From contig CAYNJC010000031.1 of the NCBI GenBank assembly GCA_964397565.1, positions 1 to 53,915 on the forward strand: a DNA stretch of 53,915 nt, given 5' to 3'. How positions within the stretch are numbered: the first letter of the stretch is position 1; the number at the start of each line of letters is the position of its first letter. Made by a program: the position numbers and the translations under genes. The notes beneath the pieces are model-generated. The model was given only the letters and a program-made list of their open reading frames with translations, was not told the DNA's origin and did no database searches. This document shows, piece after piece, positions 18,900 through 27,183 of this stretch. The stretch is from JAPLST01 sp964397565. Its GTDB lineage: Bacteria; Auribacterota; UBA3054; JAPLST01.

Positions 18900-20692
18900 G
18901 CATTGCCACGCCGCGCGCGCCATTTGCGGTGGGCCCACAGGTAGCGCGCGGGCTCCGCCCTGATTTGCTGTTCCAAAAGCGTCATCAGTTGCTGCGTCGC
19001 GTCGAAGACATCCTTGGCGGGATCGTCGGTCTCGGCCACCCATATCGGCGGATGCACGACCGGCCGATGCGTGCCGTCCGACAGCACATGGTCAAAGGCG
19101 GGCACAATGGCCGCGCCGGTCTTGCGCGCGATGACCGCCATGGTTGCGATGGTCGAGGCCGGCCGCCCGAAAAAATTGACGAACACGCCGCCCGAACCGG
19201 CATACTGATCGCCGACAAAGCCGACCATCCGGCCGGCCCGCAGGCGCGCCAAGAGATCGCGCAGAATGCCTTTTTTGTCGAGAATCTCGATCCCCGTCGC
19301 ACAGCGCGCGCGCACCACATAGCGATAAATCCATTCATTGGCGTGCGGCCGCGCCACGCCCGCGAAAGGATATTTCTGCACGCCGCACGCCAGTGTGAAC
19401 ATTTCCCAATTGCCGAAATGCCCGGTGAAAAACACGAGGCCGCGCCCGCGCGCCATCGCCGCCGTGACATGTTCAAGCCCTTGTACTTCGACCAGCGCAT
19501 TGAACTGGTGCGCGATCCGCCCGAATTGCAGCATTTCGGCCGCGACACCGCCCAGTGTCGCAAAGCTGCCACGCGCAATCGCGCGCCGCTCTGGCTCGTT
19601 CTTTTCGGGGAAGGCATGACGAAGATTATCCAAGGCCGCACGCCGATGCCGCACGTCCAGGTGGAACGCGATCCGGCCGCACGCGCGGCCCAGTACCGCT
19701 GCCTGCCGATACGTCAGCAGATTCATCAGGGCGACGGCGCCACGATACAGGGCATAGGCCGCCAGTCCATTCACCACCAGAATCACGCCGCCAACGAGCA
19801 CCCAGCCCAGCACGCCGGTCGCCGCATATTTGCCGCCGAACAGCCAGACGGGGCCGGCATCCAGCGGCGGCGGGTCGAAATATTTCCAAACCCGGCCGGT
19901 CACTTTGATCGCCCAGACCCAGCCGGTGTGCAGGCCAATCGCGGGCCACAGCGACTTCGTCCGCACGGTCAGCTCGGCCAACAGCCAGCCGGCCAGGAAC
20001 AAGCCGATCAGGCCGGGTAAAATCACGAGCGGCTGCCGCAAGGGCACCAGGAACAAGGCAATCAAGCGAAAGCCGGCGGCCCAATGCGTGCCGTCCAATT
20101 GCACGTCGCGGATCGCCGTGAGGAAATGATCGAGCGTGAACAAATGCAGTAGGGCGAAGACCGCGCTGGTCAACAAAATCGCGCGATAGCGTGTGAAGCG
20201 TTCAAGAAATGCCTGCAGCATGAAGCCGCGGAAAATCGACTCCTCGAGCAGGCCGACGCATACAGCACTGAACAAGCCCTGCACCACCGCCAGCAGCACC
20301 GCCGACGGCAACGGCCGGCGATACACGCGCAAGCCCGACCACACTTGCGCCAGCACCAAGACGGTAATGCACACAAAGCCGATCAGCAGCCAGGTCGTGT
20401 AGCGCGACACCGCGCGCTTGCGCTTGAACAACGGCAGAAACGTGATGCGCACCTGCAACCAACGCCAGCCCAGCGCAAACAGGAGGAGCAAACTCACCGC
20501 CGCCACGCGGTCAAACACGCGCCGGAACGGATACTGCGCCAACAGCGGTAGCTGCTGCGTGATGCGAAACACCCACGGTGCCAGCACTGCCGCCACCAGC
20601 AGACCGCCGCAAGCAATCAATGCCGCGCGCCACAGCGTCTGCGCCCCGCTCGCCGATTCTTGTGATGTCACGGACGTCTCATGCACAATCAA
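18896..20692 (-). CDS. Fusion of a CPBP-family membrane protease and an LpxL/HtrB-type acyltransferase
   Basis: A 598-residue protein with two halves. Residues 1-310 are polytopic (about eight membrane segments) and carry CPBP (CAAX-processing/bacteriocin-immunity) metalloprotease motifs: EESIFR at 150-155, FALLH with His183, and His255 in a third segment. Residues 330-598 are a lipid A acyltransferase of the LpxL/HtrB/MsbB family: GHFGNWE with the HX4E catalytic pair His425/Glu430, a GDQ motif in the substrate region, and the typical RYLWAHRKWR end. Either half alone is common; one continuous reading frame joining them is not something I know. The glycosyltransferase gene overlaps its stop. 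lpxK lies 245 bp upstream, which places it in a lipid A/LPS context. Start at the first ATG. Confidence 0.88.
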
Positions 20693-20784
20693 CTACTAGA
20701 CATGGTTAAACATGGCTTTTCATCTGCAAAAGTATACCAGAGCGATGGCTTTGCTGCAAGCGCAGGCCAGCCGCAGATGCAGAT

Positions 20785-20852
20785 TCGCGGCACGGAGGCC
20801 GCTCCCACTTTGCGGCGGTGCGGCGCTTGCACCGCAAACCAAAAACTGAAAA
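20785..20852. repeat. Composite intergenic repeat (REP-like hairpin, second hairpin, heptads); spacer 20693-20937
   Basis: Contains a minus-strand REP-like element (20785-20808; reads GTGGGAGCGGCCTCCGTGCC), a CGGTGC...GCACCG hairpin (20816-20834) and three 7-bp units CCGCAAA, CCAAAAA, CTGAAAA (20832-20852). The same order of parts occurs at 25049-25148. The remaining spacer between lpxK and the acyltransferase gene shows nothing else that I can name. Confidence 0.75.
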
Positions 20853-20937
20853 CAGCTGCCACCATTGGCGGCATACGCGATCCACCCCGGTGGCGGGATG
20901 GCGCGGCGGCGCCACAAAACGTTTGCCGCACACGGTT

Positions 20938-22089
20938 TTACGGATAGCAGATGCGCGCAATGCAATGCTGGAAATCTTCCGCGCCCGACTTGATCACAAT
21001 GCCCACTTTGACATAGTACACCGGGCAGATCATATTTTCTATCCGCACGCGCTTTGAAAAGCGCACGGCGTCTTTCTCGGTCATCACAATTGCATCGGCA
21101 TGCCAACTGAAGGCGCGCCGGTAAATGCGCTCGATTTCCTCGCGCCGAAAGCGATGATGATCCGGAAAGGTGTAGACCCGCTGCACATACGCGCCCAGTT
21201 CCTTGACTAGCTCGACAAAGCCGCCCGGTTGCGCGATGCCGCTGACCACAAACACATTCTGCGCGCGCAGCTCCGTCAGCGGCATTTCCTCGCCGTTGTG
21301 CACATTCACCAGCGTCAGCGGCTCATAGAAGCACGCAATGATCTCAGCCGTCTGATTATACTGCCGGATGCGCTCGACAATCGGCGTTATATCAATCTGC
21401 TTCGCTTTCGTGACAAAAATATGCGTGGCGCGGCGCAAGCCCGACAGCGATTCGCGCAACAGGCCGCGCGGCAACATATGCTCAAACCCAAACGGGCAGG
21501 TCGCGTCAATCAACACCACTTCAATCTGGCGCTGCAACCGCAAGTGTTGCATGCCGTCATCCAAGATAATCGTGTCCACCCCGAATTCATTGATCGCAAA
21601 ACGGCTGCCGCGCACGCGATCCGAATCCACAATCACCACGACCTCATCGAGATTGCGCGCCAGCATGTAGGGCTCGTCCCCGGCTTCGCGCGCGCCCAAC
21701 AACAGTTGCTGGCCATCATGCACTATTTTCGTGCCCGCGACCAACGTGCGATTGCGCCAGCGCCAGCGCCAATTCGGCGAACGCGCCTTGTAGCCGCGAC
21801 TGACAATCGCCACTTTGCGCCCGCCTTTCGTCAACGCGCGTGCAAAGGTCTCGACCACCGGCGTCTTGCCGGTGCCGCCGACCGTGATGTTGCCGACGCT
21901 GATCACCAGGCACCCCGGCCAGAACCGCCGCAAGATACCCCGCTTGTACAAGGATGCGCGCAGCCGCACCACCATGCCATACAATGCCGCCGCCGCGCTT
22001 AATGCACCGCGGGTCGCGCGCGCCGTGCGATCGTTGCGCTCGCCGGCCACCACGGCCTTCCAATAGTTTTCAAATCTGCGCTGCGGCAT
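20938..22089 (-). CDS. lpxK: Tetraacyldisaccharide 4'-kinase
   Basis: LpxK phosphorylates the 4' position of the tetraacyldisaccharide lipid A precursor at the inner membrane. The 383-residue protein has the family N-terminal membrane-associated segment, Walker A GNITVGGTGKTPVV at about 65-78, the conserved SRGY a little further on, DDGMQH around residue 176, and late FPDHHRF and MTEKDAVR motifs. Length is slightly above the usual 320-350. Its start lies 31 nt after the coaB stop, separated by a 7-bp repeat array whose TTTGAGA units also provide the only purine-rich sequence before the ATG. It belongs to a minus-strand run with coaC and coaB upstream and the acyltransferase fusion downstream. 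Confidence 0.95.
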   Translation of the reverse strand: MPQRRFENYWKAVVAGERNDRTARATRGALSAAAALYGMVVRLRASLYKRGILRRFWPGCLVISVGNITVGGTGKTPVVETFARALTKGGRKVAIVSRGYKARSPNWRWRWRNRTLVAGTKIVHDGQQLLLGAREAGDEPYMLARNLDEVVVIVDSDRVRGSRFAINEFGVDTIILDDGMQHLRLQRQIEVVLIDATCPFGFEHMLPRGLLRESLSGLRRATHIFVTKAKQIDITPIVERIRQYNQTAEIIACFYEPLTLVNVHNGEEMPLTELRAQNVFVVSGIAQPGGFVELVKELGAYVQRVYTFPDHHRFRREEIERIYRRAFSWHADAIVMTEKDAVRFSKRVRIENMICPVYYVKVGIVIKSGAEDFQHCIARICYP

Positions 22090-22090
22090 A

Positions 22091-22125
22091 TCTCAAATCT
22101 CAAATCTCAAATTTCAAATCTCAAA
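22091..22125. repeat. Heptanucleotide array, unit TCTCAAA
   Basis: Five units in phase (TCTCAAA three times, TTTCAAA, TCTCAAA). The coaB stop codon (22123-22121) lies inside the last unit, and the array fills the whole coaB-lpxK spacer up to 1 bp from the lpxK ATG. Confidence 0.9.
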
Positions 22126-22789
22126 TATTAACGTCCTGCATCCGTTCCCCTGCCAGCCGCTCCGCTTCGGCCACAATAAAGGTTGCCAGCGCGCTCTTGT
22201 CGGCCAGGCCCAAATCGCGTTCAGCCCCGTCGCGCCACAGCGCCCATGCGCGCAAGCGCTCTGCGCCAAAGCCCGCCTCCGCGCACTGTACATCGTTCGC
22301 GATAATCATATCCAGATGTTTTTCACGCAGTTTCTTCGCCGCCGAGGCAAGTACCGCGCCGGTCTCGGCGGCAAAGCCGATCAACACTTGGCGCTGCACG
22401 CGCGCCGCGGCCGCCATCAAAATATCGGCGGTCGGCTCCATGGTCAGCGTCAGTGGCGCGCCGGTCTTGTGCTGCTTTTTCGTCGCGGTCGTCGCCGGAC
22501 GGTAATCCGCAACCGCGGCGGTCATGACCAGCACGTCACACGCGTCGAACTGCGCCAGGACTGCGTCATGCATCTCGGCGGCACTGACCACCGTGATCAC
22601 TTGCACACCGGCTGGCACCGCCAGGTGCGTCGGGCCCAGCACCAAGGTCACGCAATGGCCCGCCGCTGCGGCTGCGGCACACACGGCCAAGCCCATCCTG
22701 CCCGTGCTCGGATTCGAGACAAACCGTACTGGATCAATGAATTCACGCGTCGGCCCGGCGCTGACCAGCACGCGCAGCGGCGTACTCAT
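22121..22789 (-). CDS. coaB: Phosphopantothenate-cysteine ligase (separate CoaB)
   Basis: CoaB joins cysteine to 4'-phosphopantothenate using CTP or ATP in CoA synthesis. The 222-residue protein has the nucleotide-fold opening LRVLVSAGPTREFIDPVRF with SNPSTGRMG, the DVLVMTAAVADYRP motif, GFAAET and the lysine motif KKLREKHLDMIIANDV. In most bacteria this domain is fused behind the decarboxylase (CoaBC); here it is a separate frame whose ATG overlaps the coaC TGA (ATGA), so the two are translationally coupled. The frame is open upstream but that part only shadows coaC. The C-terminus (MQDVNI) runs into a 7-bp repeat array that supplies the stop codon. Confidence 0.93.
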   Translation of the reverse strand: MSTPLRVLVSAGPTREFIDPVRFVSNPSTGRMGLAVCAAAAAAGHCVTLVLGPTHLAVPAGVQVITVVSAAEMHDAVLAQFDACDVLVMTAAVADYRPATTATKKQHKTGAPLTLTMEPTADILMAAAARVQRQVLIGFAAETGAVLASAAKKLREKHLDMIIANDVQCAEAGFGAERLRAWALWRDGAERDLGLADKSALATFIVAEAERLAGERMQDVNI

Positions 22790-23349
22790 GCCGGCGCGCT
22801 CCGGCCCAAGCCCGTCACCCGCTCGACCGCCGCCAGGATCTGCGCCAGCGACGCCAAGCGCCCGATCCCGACCGTGCCGCACGCCAGTTCGCCCGCATCC
22901 GGCTCGACAATCTCGACCCCGCGCGCCCGCAATGTCTGCAGGTTCGCTTGGGTTGCCGGATGGCGGTACATGCCCGTGTTCATCGCCGGCGCGACAATGA
23001 CCGGGCCGTTGAACGCCAGCGCCGTTGAGGTTAGCGCATCATCTGCCAAGCCATGCGCGAGTTTGGCAAGCACATTGGCGGTCGCCGGCGCAATCACCAG
23101 TGCGCACGCGCGCTCGGCCAGCGCAATGTGTTCCGGCTTCCATGCCTCAATCTGGTCGAAGAGCCCAATCGTGACGGGATTGCGCGACAACGTCTGAAAG
23201 GTCATGGGCGTGACAAACTCACCCGCGTGCGGCGTCATCAGCACATGCACGTCAGCGCCGCGCGTGATCAGTTCGCGCGTCAATGCGCAGGCCTTGTAGG
23301 CGGCAATCGAGCCGCTCACACCCAAAAGAATAGTCATGCTGTCGGTCAT
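22786..23349 (-). CDS. coaC: Phosphopantothenoylcysteine decarboxylase (separate CoaC)
   Basis: CoaC is an FMN-dependent decarboxylase that makes 4'-phosphopantetheine. The 187-residue protein has the flavoprotein opening MTILLGVSGSIAAYKA, the PAMNTGMYRHPATQANL motif and the catalytic cysteine in GELACGTVGIGRL. It is split from CoaB but overlaps it by 4 nt. A second ATG four codons in (MTILLG) is an alternative start closer to the family norm. tRNA-Ser and tRNA-Lys lie directly upstream on the same strand with no separate promoter seen between, so the gene may be read from the tRNA promoter. Confidence 0.94.
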   Translation of the reverse strand: MTDSMTILLGVSGSIAAYKACALTRELITRGADVHVLMTPHAGEFVTPMTFQTLSRNPVTIGLFDQIEAWKPEHIALAERACALVIAPATANVLAKLAHGLADDALTSTALAFNGPVIVAPAMNTGMYRHPATQANLQTLRARGVEIVEPDAGELACGTVGIGRLASLAQILAAVERVTGLGRSAPA

Positions 23350-23400
23350 CGTGTCCCGCGGTAGTCGCGTCGTATCGGGGCGCGGGGTGAACTAGAAGTA

Positions 23401-23492
23401 TGGCGGAGAGGGCGGGATTTGAACCCGCGGTACGGTGTGACCCGTACAACGGCTTAGCAAGCCGCCGCTATCGACCACTCAGCCACCTCTCC
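23401..23492 (-). tRNA. tRNA-Ser(GCT)
   Basis: Acceptor stem GGAGAGG/CCTCTCC, a long variable arm and anticodon GCT in CTTGCTAAG. CCA is encoded (23403-23401). It follows tRNA-Lys by 46 bp and precedes coaC. Confidence 0.97.
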
Positions 23493-23538
23493 GTCCAGCG
23501 TTGCTGCGCGCCGCGCAGCGCCACTGTTTTGTCTGCTA

Positions 23539-23614
23539 TGGTGCGCCATCGAGGACTTGAACCTCGGACCCACTGATTAAGAGTCAGTTGCTCTACCAGC
23601 TGAGCTAATGGCGC
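23539..23614 (-). tRNA. tRNA-Lys(CTT)
   Basis: Acceptor stem GCGCCAT/ATGGCGC, anticodon stem-loop ACTGA-CTCTTAA-TCAGT (anticodon CTT), encoded CCA at 23541-23539. First gene of the tRNA-Lys, tRNA-Ser pair. Confidence 0.97.
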
Positions 23615-23652
23615 AAAAAAAAAGCACGCTGCACTGTTCTGTTCAGCCGGAT

Positions 23653-23681
23653 ATGTTACCATAATCACAGGCCGCTGTCAA
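23653..23681 (-). promoter_or_regulatory. Promoter of the tRNA-Lys/tRNA-Ser unit
   Basis: On the minus strand: TTGACA (23681-23676), a 17-bp spacer and TAACAT (23658-23653). It is divergent from, and only 5 bp away from, the plus-strand promoter at 23687. Confidence 0.75.
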
Positions 23682-23686
23682 CCACA

Positions 23687-23715
23687 TTGACAATGCCGGT
23701 AGGGTATGCTATAAT
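23687..23715 (+). promoter_or_regulatory. Consensus promoter placing +1 next to the ATG of the 23724 gene
   Basis: Exact TTGACA (23687-23692), a 17-bp spacer, exact TATAAT (23710-23715) with extended TGC. The +1 site should fall at about 23722, two bases before the ATG, so the transcript is expected to be leaderless or nearly so. Confidence 0.88.
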
Positions 23716-23723
23716 CTGGCATT

Positions 23724-24164
23724 ATGCGTACGACGAGCTATAAGCAAGTGCGGTGGTGGCGGTGTGCCGGCCTGCTGTTGGCGGTTGCTGCCGGTGGCCT
23801 AGTCCTGGCCGGCTGCGCCGGCAAGAGCAATACCCGCGTCGCGATTGCCAGCGCTGACTTGGTCGCGTTCACCAAGTCGTTCGAGGGCACGTTGGTCAAC
23901 AAAGCAATTGAAGAATTCAACCGCCAGGAAAAGACGTTTGGTCTATGGAGCTCGAACAAGGCCGGGGTCTACGTCCAATTCACCGTTATGGACGTCAACG
24001 GCAAGACCCGCAAGTTTTTCGACTTTTCCGAGGAGCCCGAGCGCATGGCGGTCTTGCGCCAGTTTTATCGCGAGTTGCAGAAAGGCGATATTGTCGTGAT
24101 TGACATGGGCTTGGTCGACGAAGAGAGCGCCGAGGAAACCTTTGAAACGGTCTCCAAAAAATGA
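23724..24164 (+). CDS. Lipoprotein, function unknown
   Basis: A 146-residue protein with a basic start, a hydrophobic stretch (CAGLLLAVAAGGLVLAG) and the lipobox LAGC, lipidated cysteine near residue 32. The mature domain is small and charged; it ends in an acidic stretch (DMGLVDEESAEETFE). I do not recognise a family. A GTG at codon 9 would still leave a complete signal, but neither start has a Shine-Dalgarno, which fits the leaderless promoter. A prepilin gene follows 74 bp downstream with its own ribosome-binding site and may share the transcript. Confidence 0.75.
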   Translation: MRTTSYKQVRWWRCAGLLLAVAAGGLVLAGCAGKSNTRVAIASADLVAFTKSFEGTLVNKAIEEFNRQEKTFGLWSSNKAGVYVQFTVMDVNGKTRKFFDFSEEPERMAVLRQFYRELQKGDIVVIDMGLVDEESAEETFETVSKK

Positions 24165-24238
24165 GCCCGCAGTATGCACGCCAAAACTATATAGCAACGT
24201 ACATTTGTAATCATTCACACAGACCCCAGGAGACGATT

Positions 24239-24847
24239 ATGAAAAAAGCATGTAAACGCAGCAAGGGCTTTACCCTCATCGAGCTGATGGTGGTTATCTC
24301 GATTATCGGCGTCTTGGCCACCCTCGGCTTGGCCGCGTTCGGCCCGATTAAAATGATGGTCAACAAAATGAAGTCGAAGGATAACATGAAGCAATTGTTC
24401 TTGTTGCTGAACATCTATCAGCAGCAATTCGGCAGTTATCCCAGTTTGCAGCCCAACAGCACGCGCTACACGCGCGGTGGCGGCGTCAAGGATTTGTACC
24501 CGCTCTGGGAAGCACAGGTGATGAAGAAGGAAGGCTTGAAATTGTTGCAGCCCCCCGGTGCTGCTATGATTCCGTTCTCCCAGAATCCGACCAAGGATGA
24601 GTTCGACAAGCTGCATATCGGCTATTCCTACAACTCGACGGCCATACCGGATGACCCGAATAATCCGCCGATCTTGTCGGAACGCGGCGTCAGCGACGGC
24701 CGCCTTGATAAAGCCGAAAATCCCGTCTTTACCGATGGCGCACACGTGATGTTCGGCAACAGCATGACCGAGTTCTACCCGGCCATTAACGGCAAGTTGT
24801 CCACCAAGGACGTCACGCCCGAGCAATGGGGCAAGCTGCTCGACTGA
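24239..24847 (+). CDS. Type IV prepilin/pseudopilin-like protein
   Basis: A 202-residue protein with a class III signal: a short basic leader, cleavage Gly-Phe (KGFTLIELMVVISIIGV) with Glu at mature position 5, then the hydrophobic pilin helix. The C-terminal domain is about 150 residues and ends with DGAHVMFGNSMTEFYPA, resembling the DG-containing end of the multi-copy prepilin-like proteins of PVC bacteria. It may be a surface or periplasmic filament protein rather than a T2SS core pseudopilin. The frame is open from 24161, overlapping the upstream stop, but AGGAG 7 nt before the ATG at 24239 and the normal leader decide the start. A terminator follows. Confidence 0.9.
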   Translation: MKKACKRSKGFTLIELMVVISIIGVLATLGLAAFGPIKMMVNKMKSKDNMKQLFLLLNIYQQQFGSYPSLQPNSTRYTRGGGVKDLYPLWEAQVMKKEGLKLLQPPGAAMIPFSQNPTKDEFDKLHIGYSYNSTAIPDDPNNPPILSERGVSDGRLDKAENPVFTDGAHVMFGNSMTEFYPAINGKLSTKDVTPEQWGKLLD

Positions 24848-24871
24848 CGCGCGCGTGCTGGCACATGTTTC

Positions 24872-24898
24872 GAGGGGGCTCTGCAGTCCCCTCTTTTT
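24872..24898 (+). terminator. Rho-independent terminator after the prepilin gene
   Basis: GAGGGG (24872-24877) pairs with CCCCTC (24888-24893), and five T follow directly. Confidence 0.85.
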
Positions 24899-25000
24899 GT
24901 TGCCGCGCTATGGCTGCGGGAGGGACGCAACGTCCGTGCGGTACCCAGATTCGGCGTCTCGTGAAACGTGCTGGCTGCTACATTCTCGCGCGGCGCGATA

Positions 25001-25028
25001 ATCAGTGGTCAGTATTCAGTGATCAGTG
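25001..25028. repeat. Heptanucleotide array, unit ATCAGTG
   Basis: Four units in phase: ATCAGTG, GTCAGTA, TTCAGTG, ATCAGTG. It lies in the 310-bp spacer between the prepilin gene and the convergent EamA gene. Confidence 0.8.
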
Positions 25029-25048
25029 GAAGAGCAGATGAGGCATAT

Positions 25049-25148
25049 TCGCAGCACGGAGGCCGCTCCCATCCCGCCGGTGGCGGGACTGACCCAAGGC
25101 CAGCCGGTGCGGCGCTTGCACCGAAAACCGAAAACTGCAAACCGAAAA
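25049..25148. repeat. Composite intergenic repeat (REP-like hairpin, second hairpin, heptads)
   Basis: A minus-strand REP-like element (25049-25071), a CCCGCCggtGGCGGG hairpin, a CGGTGC...GCACCG hairpin (25105-25123) and four 7-bp units CCGAAAA, CCGAAAA, CTGCAAA, CCGAAAA (25121-25148). Same order as at 20785-20852. It ends 10 bp from the EamA stop. Confidence 0.78.
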
Positions 25149-25157
25149 CTCCCGTGT

Positions 25158-26072
25158 TCAGCAGTCACCTGCGGCCAACGCAACGTGGTTTTCAGCGCGC
25201 GCCGCCGGCGCCGCGCAGACAATGCCGAGCACCACGCCCATCAGGATCAACGCCGCGCCCGGATAAAACCAACGCGACGGCACTTGCTCGAACAGGAACA
25301 CCGCCGCCGCGGTGCTGAAGATGAACTGGGTGGGAATGCTCAACGCAATCACTTGCGATTTGACGTGTTTCAACACGTACATTGCCAGCGTGTGACCGCC
25401 CACTGTTGGCAACAAGATCAGCGCCAGCACCGCCAGCATGCTGCGTGTGCCACCGACGCGAACACCGCCGTCCAGCAGCACGGCCGCAACGGCTTGGGTC
25501 AGCGCGGCGACGGTATAGACACTCACGCTGAACAATATGATGTGTTGGTTTGCGCGGCACTTGCGACAGGTGACAAAATAGGCCGAGCATAACACCGCTG
25601 AACCCATGGCCACCAGTGTGCCGGCCAGTTGCGTGGCATCCAGCAGCAGTTGTCCGCGCACAATCCAGAGGGTGCCGGCACACGCCAGCGCCACGGCCAG
25701 GAATTCCCAACGATTCAAGCGCTCGCGCAGCACCACGCGGGCAATGAACGGCGTGATCAGCGGCTGCAAACCAATAAACAGCGATGCATTTGCCACGGTC
25801 GTGTGCAACAATGCCCAGCACCACGTGGTAAAATGCGCGCCCAACAACACGCCGGCGATCAGCGCGCCGGGCGTGAACAACGGCGGCCGTCCGGCCGCGC
25901 GCCAGGCCCGCAGCCACCACGGCAACAGCAGCACCACGGCGCCCAGCACACGCCAGAACCCAATGCTGCTGGCCGGCATGTCGCAGTATTTTGTAAAAAT
26001 CGCCGCGCTGGCACCGAAGAGCGTGATCAGCGTCCACAACACCGCATTCTGCATGGGTCCATAGTCCCCCAT
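25158..26072 (-). CDS. EamA-family (DMT superfamily) membrane transporter
   Basis: A 304-residue inner-membrane protein with ten predicted membrane segments in two EamA halves (first ending near residue 135, second starting near 150). Family members export or import amino acids, nucleotides or other metabolites; the substrate cannot be told here. GAGGA, contained in the end of dusB, lies 7 nt before the first ATG; a second ATG six codons later is possible. The start lies 3 nt after the dusB stop, so the two are cotranscribed. Confidence 0.9.
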   Translation of the reverse strand: MGDYGPMQNAVLWTLITLFGASAAIFTKYCDMPASSIGFWRVLGAVVLLLPWWLRAWRAAGRPPLFTPGALIAGVLLGAHFTTWCWALLHTTVANASLFIGLQPLITPFIARVVLRERLNRWEFLAVALACAGTLWIVRGQLLLDATQLAGTLVAMGSAVLCSAYFVTCRKCRANQHIILFSVSVYTVAALTQAVAAVLLDGGVRVGGTRSMLAVLALILLPTVGGHTLAMYVLKHVKSQVIALSIPTQFIFSTAAAVFLFEQVPSRWFYPGAALILMGVVLGIVCAAPAARAENHVALAAGDC

Positions 26073-26075
26073 TCG

Positions 26076-27104
26076 TCATTCCTCGCCATGTATGGCGCTC
26101 GTGCCCACGTGTTGTTGCGCCTGTGCAAAATAGCGCGCAATAATCTCATGCGCGTCCACCGCGCTGGTCACGCGCACGATGTTCTGGCGGAACTCGCGCG
26201 CGCCGGCCAAGCCGCGCGCATAGCAACAGGCGATCCGGCGAATGTGCAGACACGCGGTCGCCTCGCCATACAACGTGCATAACCGGCTCAAATGCTGTTG
26301 GGCCAAATGCCCGCGCGCCTGCGCTGGCGGCACCGGCGCGGCCACGCCGCTCGCCAGAAATGCGCTGACACTGCGAAACAGCCACGGCGCGCCCATCGCC
26401 GCCCGGCCAATCATGACGCCGGCACAGCCGGTCTCGTCCAGCAAGGCCCGCGCGGACGGGCCATCGCCCACATCGCCATTGCCAATCACCGGCACCGCGA
26501 CGGCCTCAACCACGGCCCGGATGACACTCCAGTCAGCGCGCCCGGCATAGCCCTGCGCGCGGGTTCGCGCATGTACCGCGACAGCCGCCGCACCGGCACC
26601 AACCATCTGCCGGGCAAACTCGACTGCGTTGCGCGACTGCTCATCCCAGCCGGCCCGAATCTTGACCGTGACGGGGATCGAGACGGCCGCGACGCAGGCC
26701 CGCACGATCGCCTCCGCCCGCACCGGGTCACGCATCAGCACTGCCCCGCCACCCGTCTTGACCACTTTCGACACGGGACAACCCATATTGATGTCAATCA
26801 AGTCCGCACCGTACTCTTCGAGCAGCGAGGCGCTGGCCGCCATGCGTTCCACATCCGCGCCGAAAATCTGCATCCCCAACGGATGGTCCGCCGGCGCAGT
26901 CGCGATCATCAGTTGCACCTTCGGCTGCAAATGCACCAACGAATGACAACTGATCAGCTCCGTGTAGGCCAAGCCCGCCCCGCCCAATTCTTTGACCATC
27001 AGACGATAGGCCAAGTCAGTGTAGCCCGCCATGGGCGCGACCACCACGTTCGGCTGCACGGTCACTCCGCCGATGCGGAACTTTTGTCCAGGTTCAGATT
27101 TCAA
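26076..27104 (-). CDS. dusB: tRNA-dihydrouridine synthase
   Basis: An FMN-dependent enzyme that reduces uridine to dihydrouridine in the tRNA D loop. The 342-residue protein has the TIM-barrel signatures VVVAPMAGYTDLAYR near the start, the catalytic-cysteine motif DINMGCPVSKVVKTGGGAVLM, TVKIRAGW, and GNGDVGD followed by MIGRAAMGAPW. The length and motifs fit the DusB branch. The only in-frame start before the conserved region is a TTG at 27104, which lies inside a 7-bp repeat array; no ATG or GTG is available, and a stop lies two codons upstream. It is transcribed divergently from the PHP gene. Confidence 0.93.
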   Translation of the reverse strand: MKSEPGQKFRIGGVTVQPNVVVAPMAGYTDLAYRLMVKELGGAGLAYTELISCHSLVHLQPKVQLMIATAPADHPLGMQIFGADVERMAASASLLEEYGADLIDINMGCPVSKVVKTGGGAVLMRDPVRAEAIVRACVAAVSIPVTVKIRAGWDEQSRNAVEFARQMVGAGAAAVAVHARTRAQGYAGRADWSVIRAVVEAVAVPVIGNGDVGDGPSARALLDETGCAGVMIGRAAMGAPWLFRSVSAFLASGVAAPVPPAQARGHLAQQHLSRLCTLYGEATACLHIRRIACCYARGLAGAREFRQNIVRVTSAVDAHEIIARYFAQAQQHVGTSAIHGEE

Positions 27105-27120
27105 ATCTCAGATCTTAAGT
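27093..27120. repeat. Degenerate heptanucleotide array at the dusB start
   Basis: Four 7-bp units in phase: TTCAGAT, TTCAAAT, CTCAGAT, CTTAAGT. The dusB TTG start codon is inside it. The unit resembles the TCTCAAA array near lpxK. Confidence 0.7.
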
Positions 27121-27168
27121 TCACTGCGAACTACCATTATACCAATTCCCACGCGCGCCGTCGAACTT

Positions 27169-27177
27169 TGCTATACT
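27169..27177 (+). promoter_or_regulatory. Extended -10 promoter of the PHP gene (leaderless)
   Basis: TGC-TATACT with exactly six bases between the -10 and the ATG at 27184. No good -35 is seen 16-18 bp upstream, so it would rely on the extended -10. Predicted +1 is the A of the ATG. Confidence 0.65.
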
Positions 27178-27183
27178 ATCTGC

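Noticed and set aside
24161..24238. ATG overlapping the lipoprotein stop as start of the prepilin gene
   Set aside because: It would put 26 extra residues before the class III leader; AGGAG and MKKACKRSKGFTLIE support 24239.
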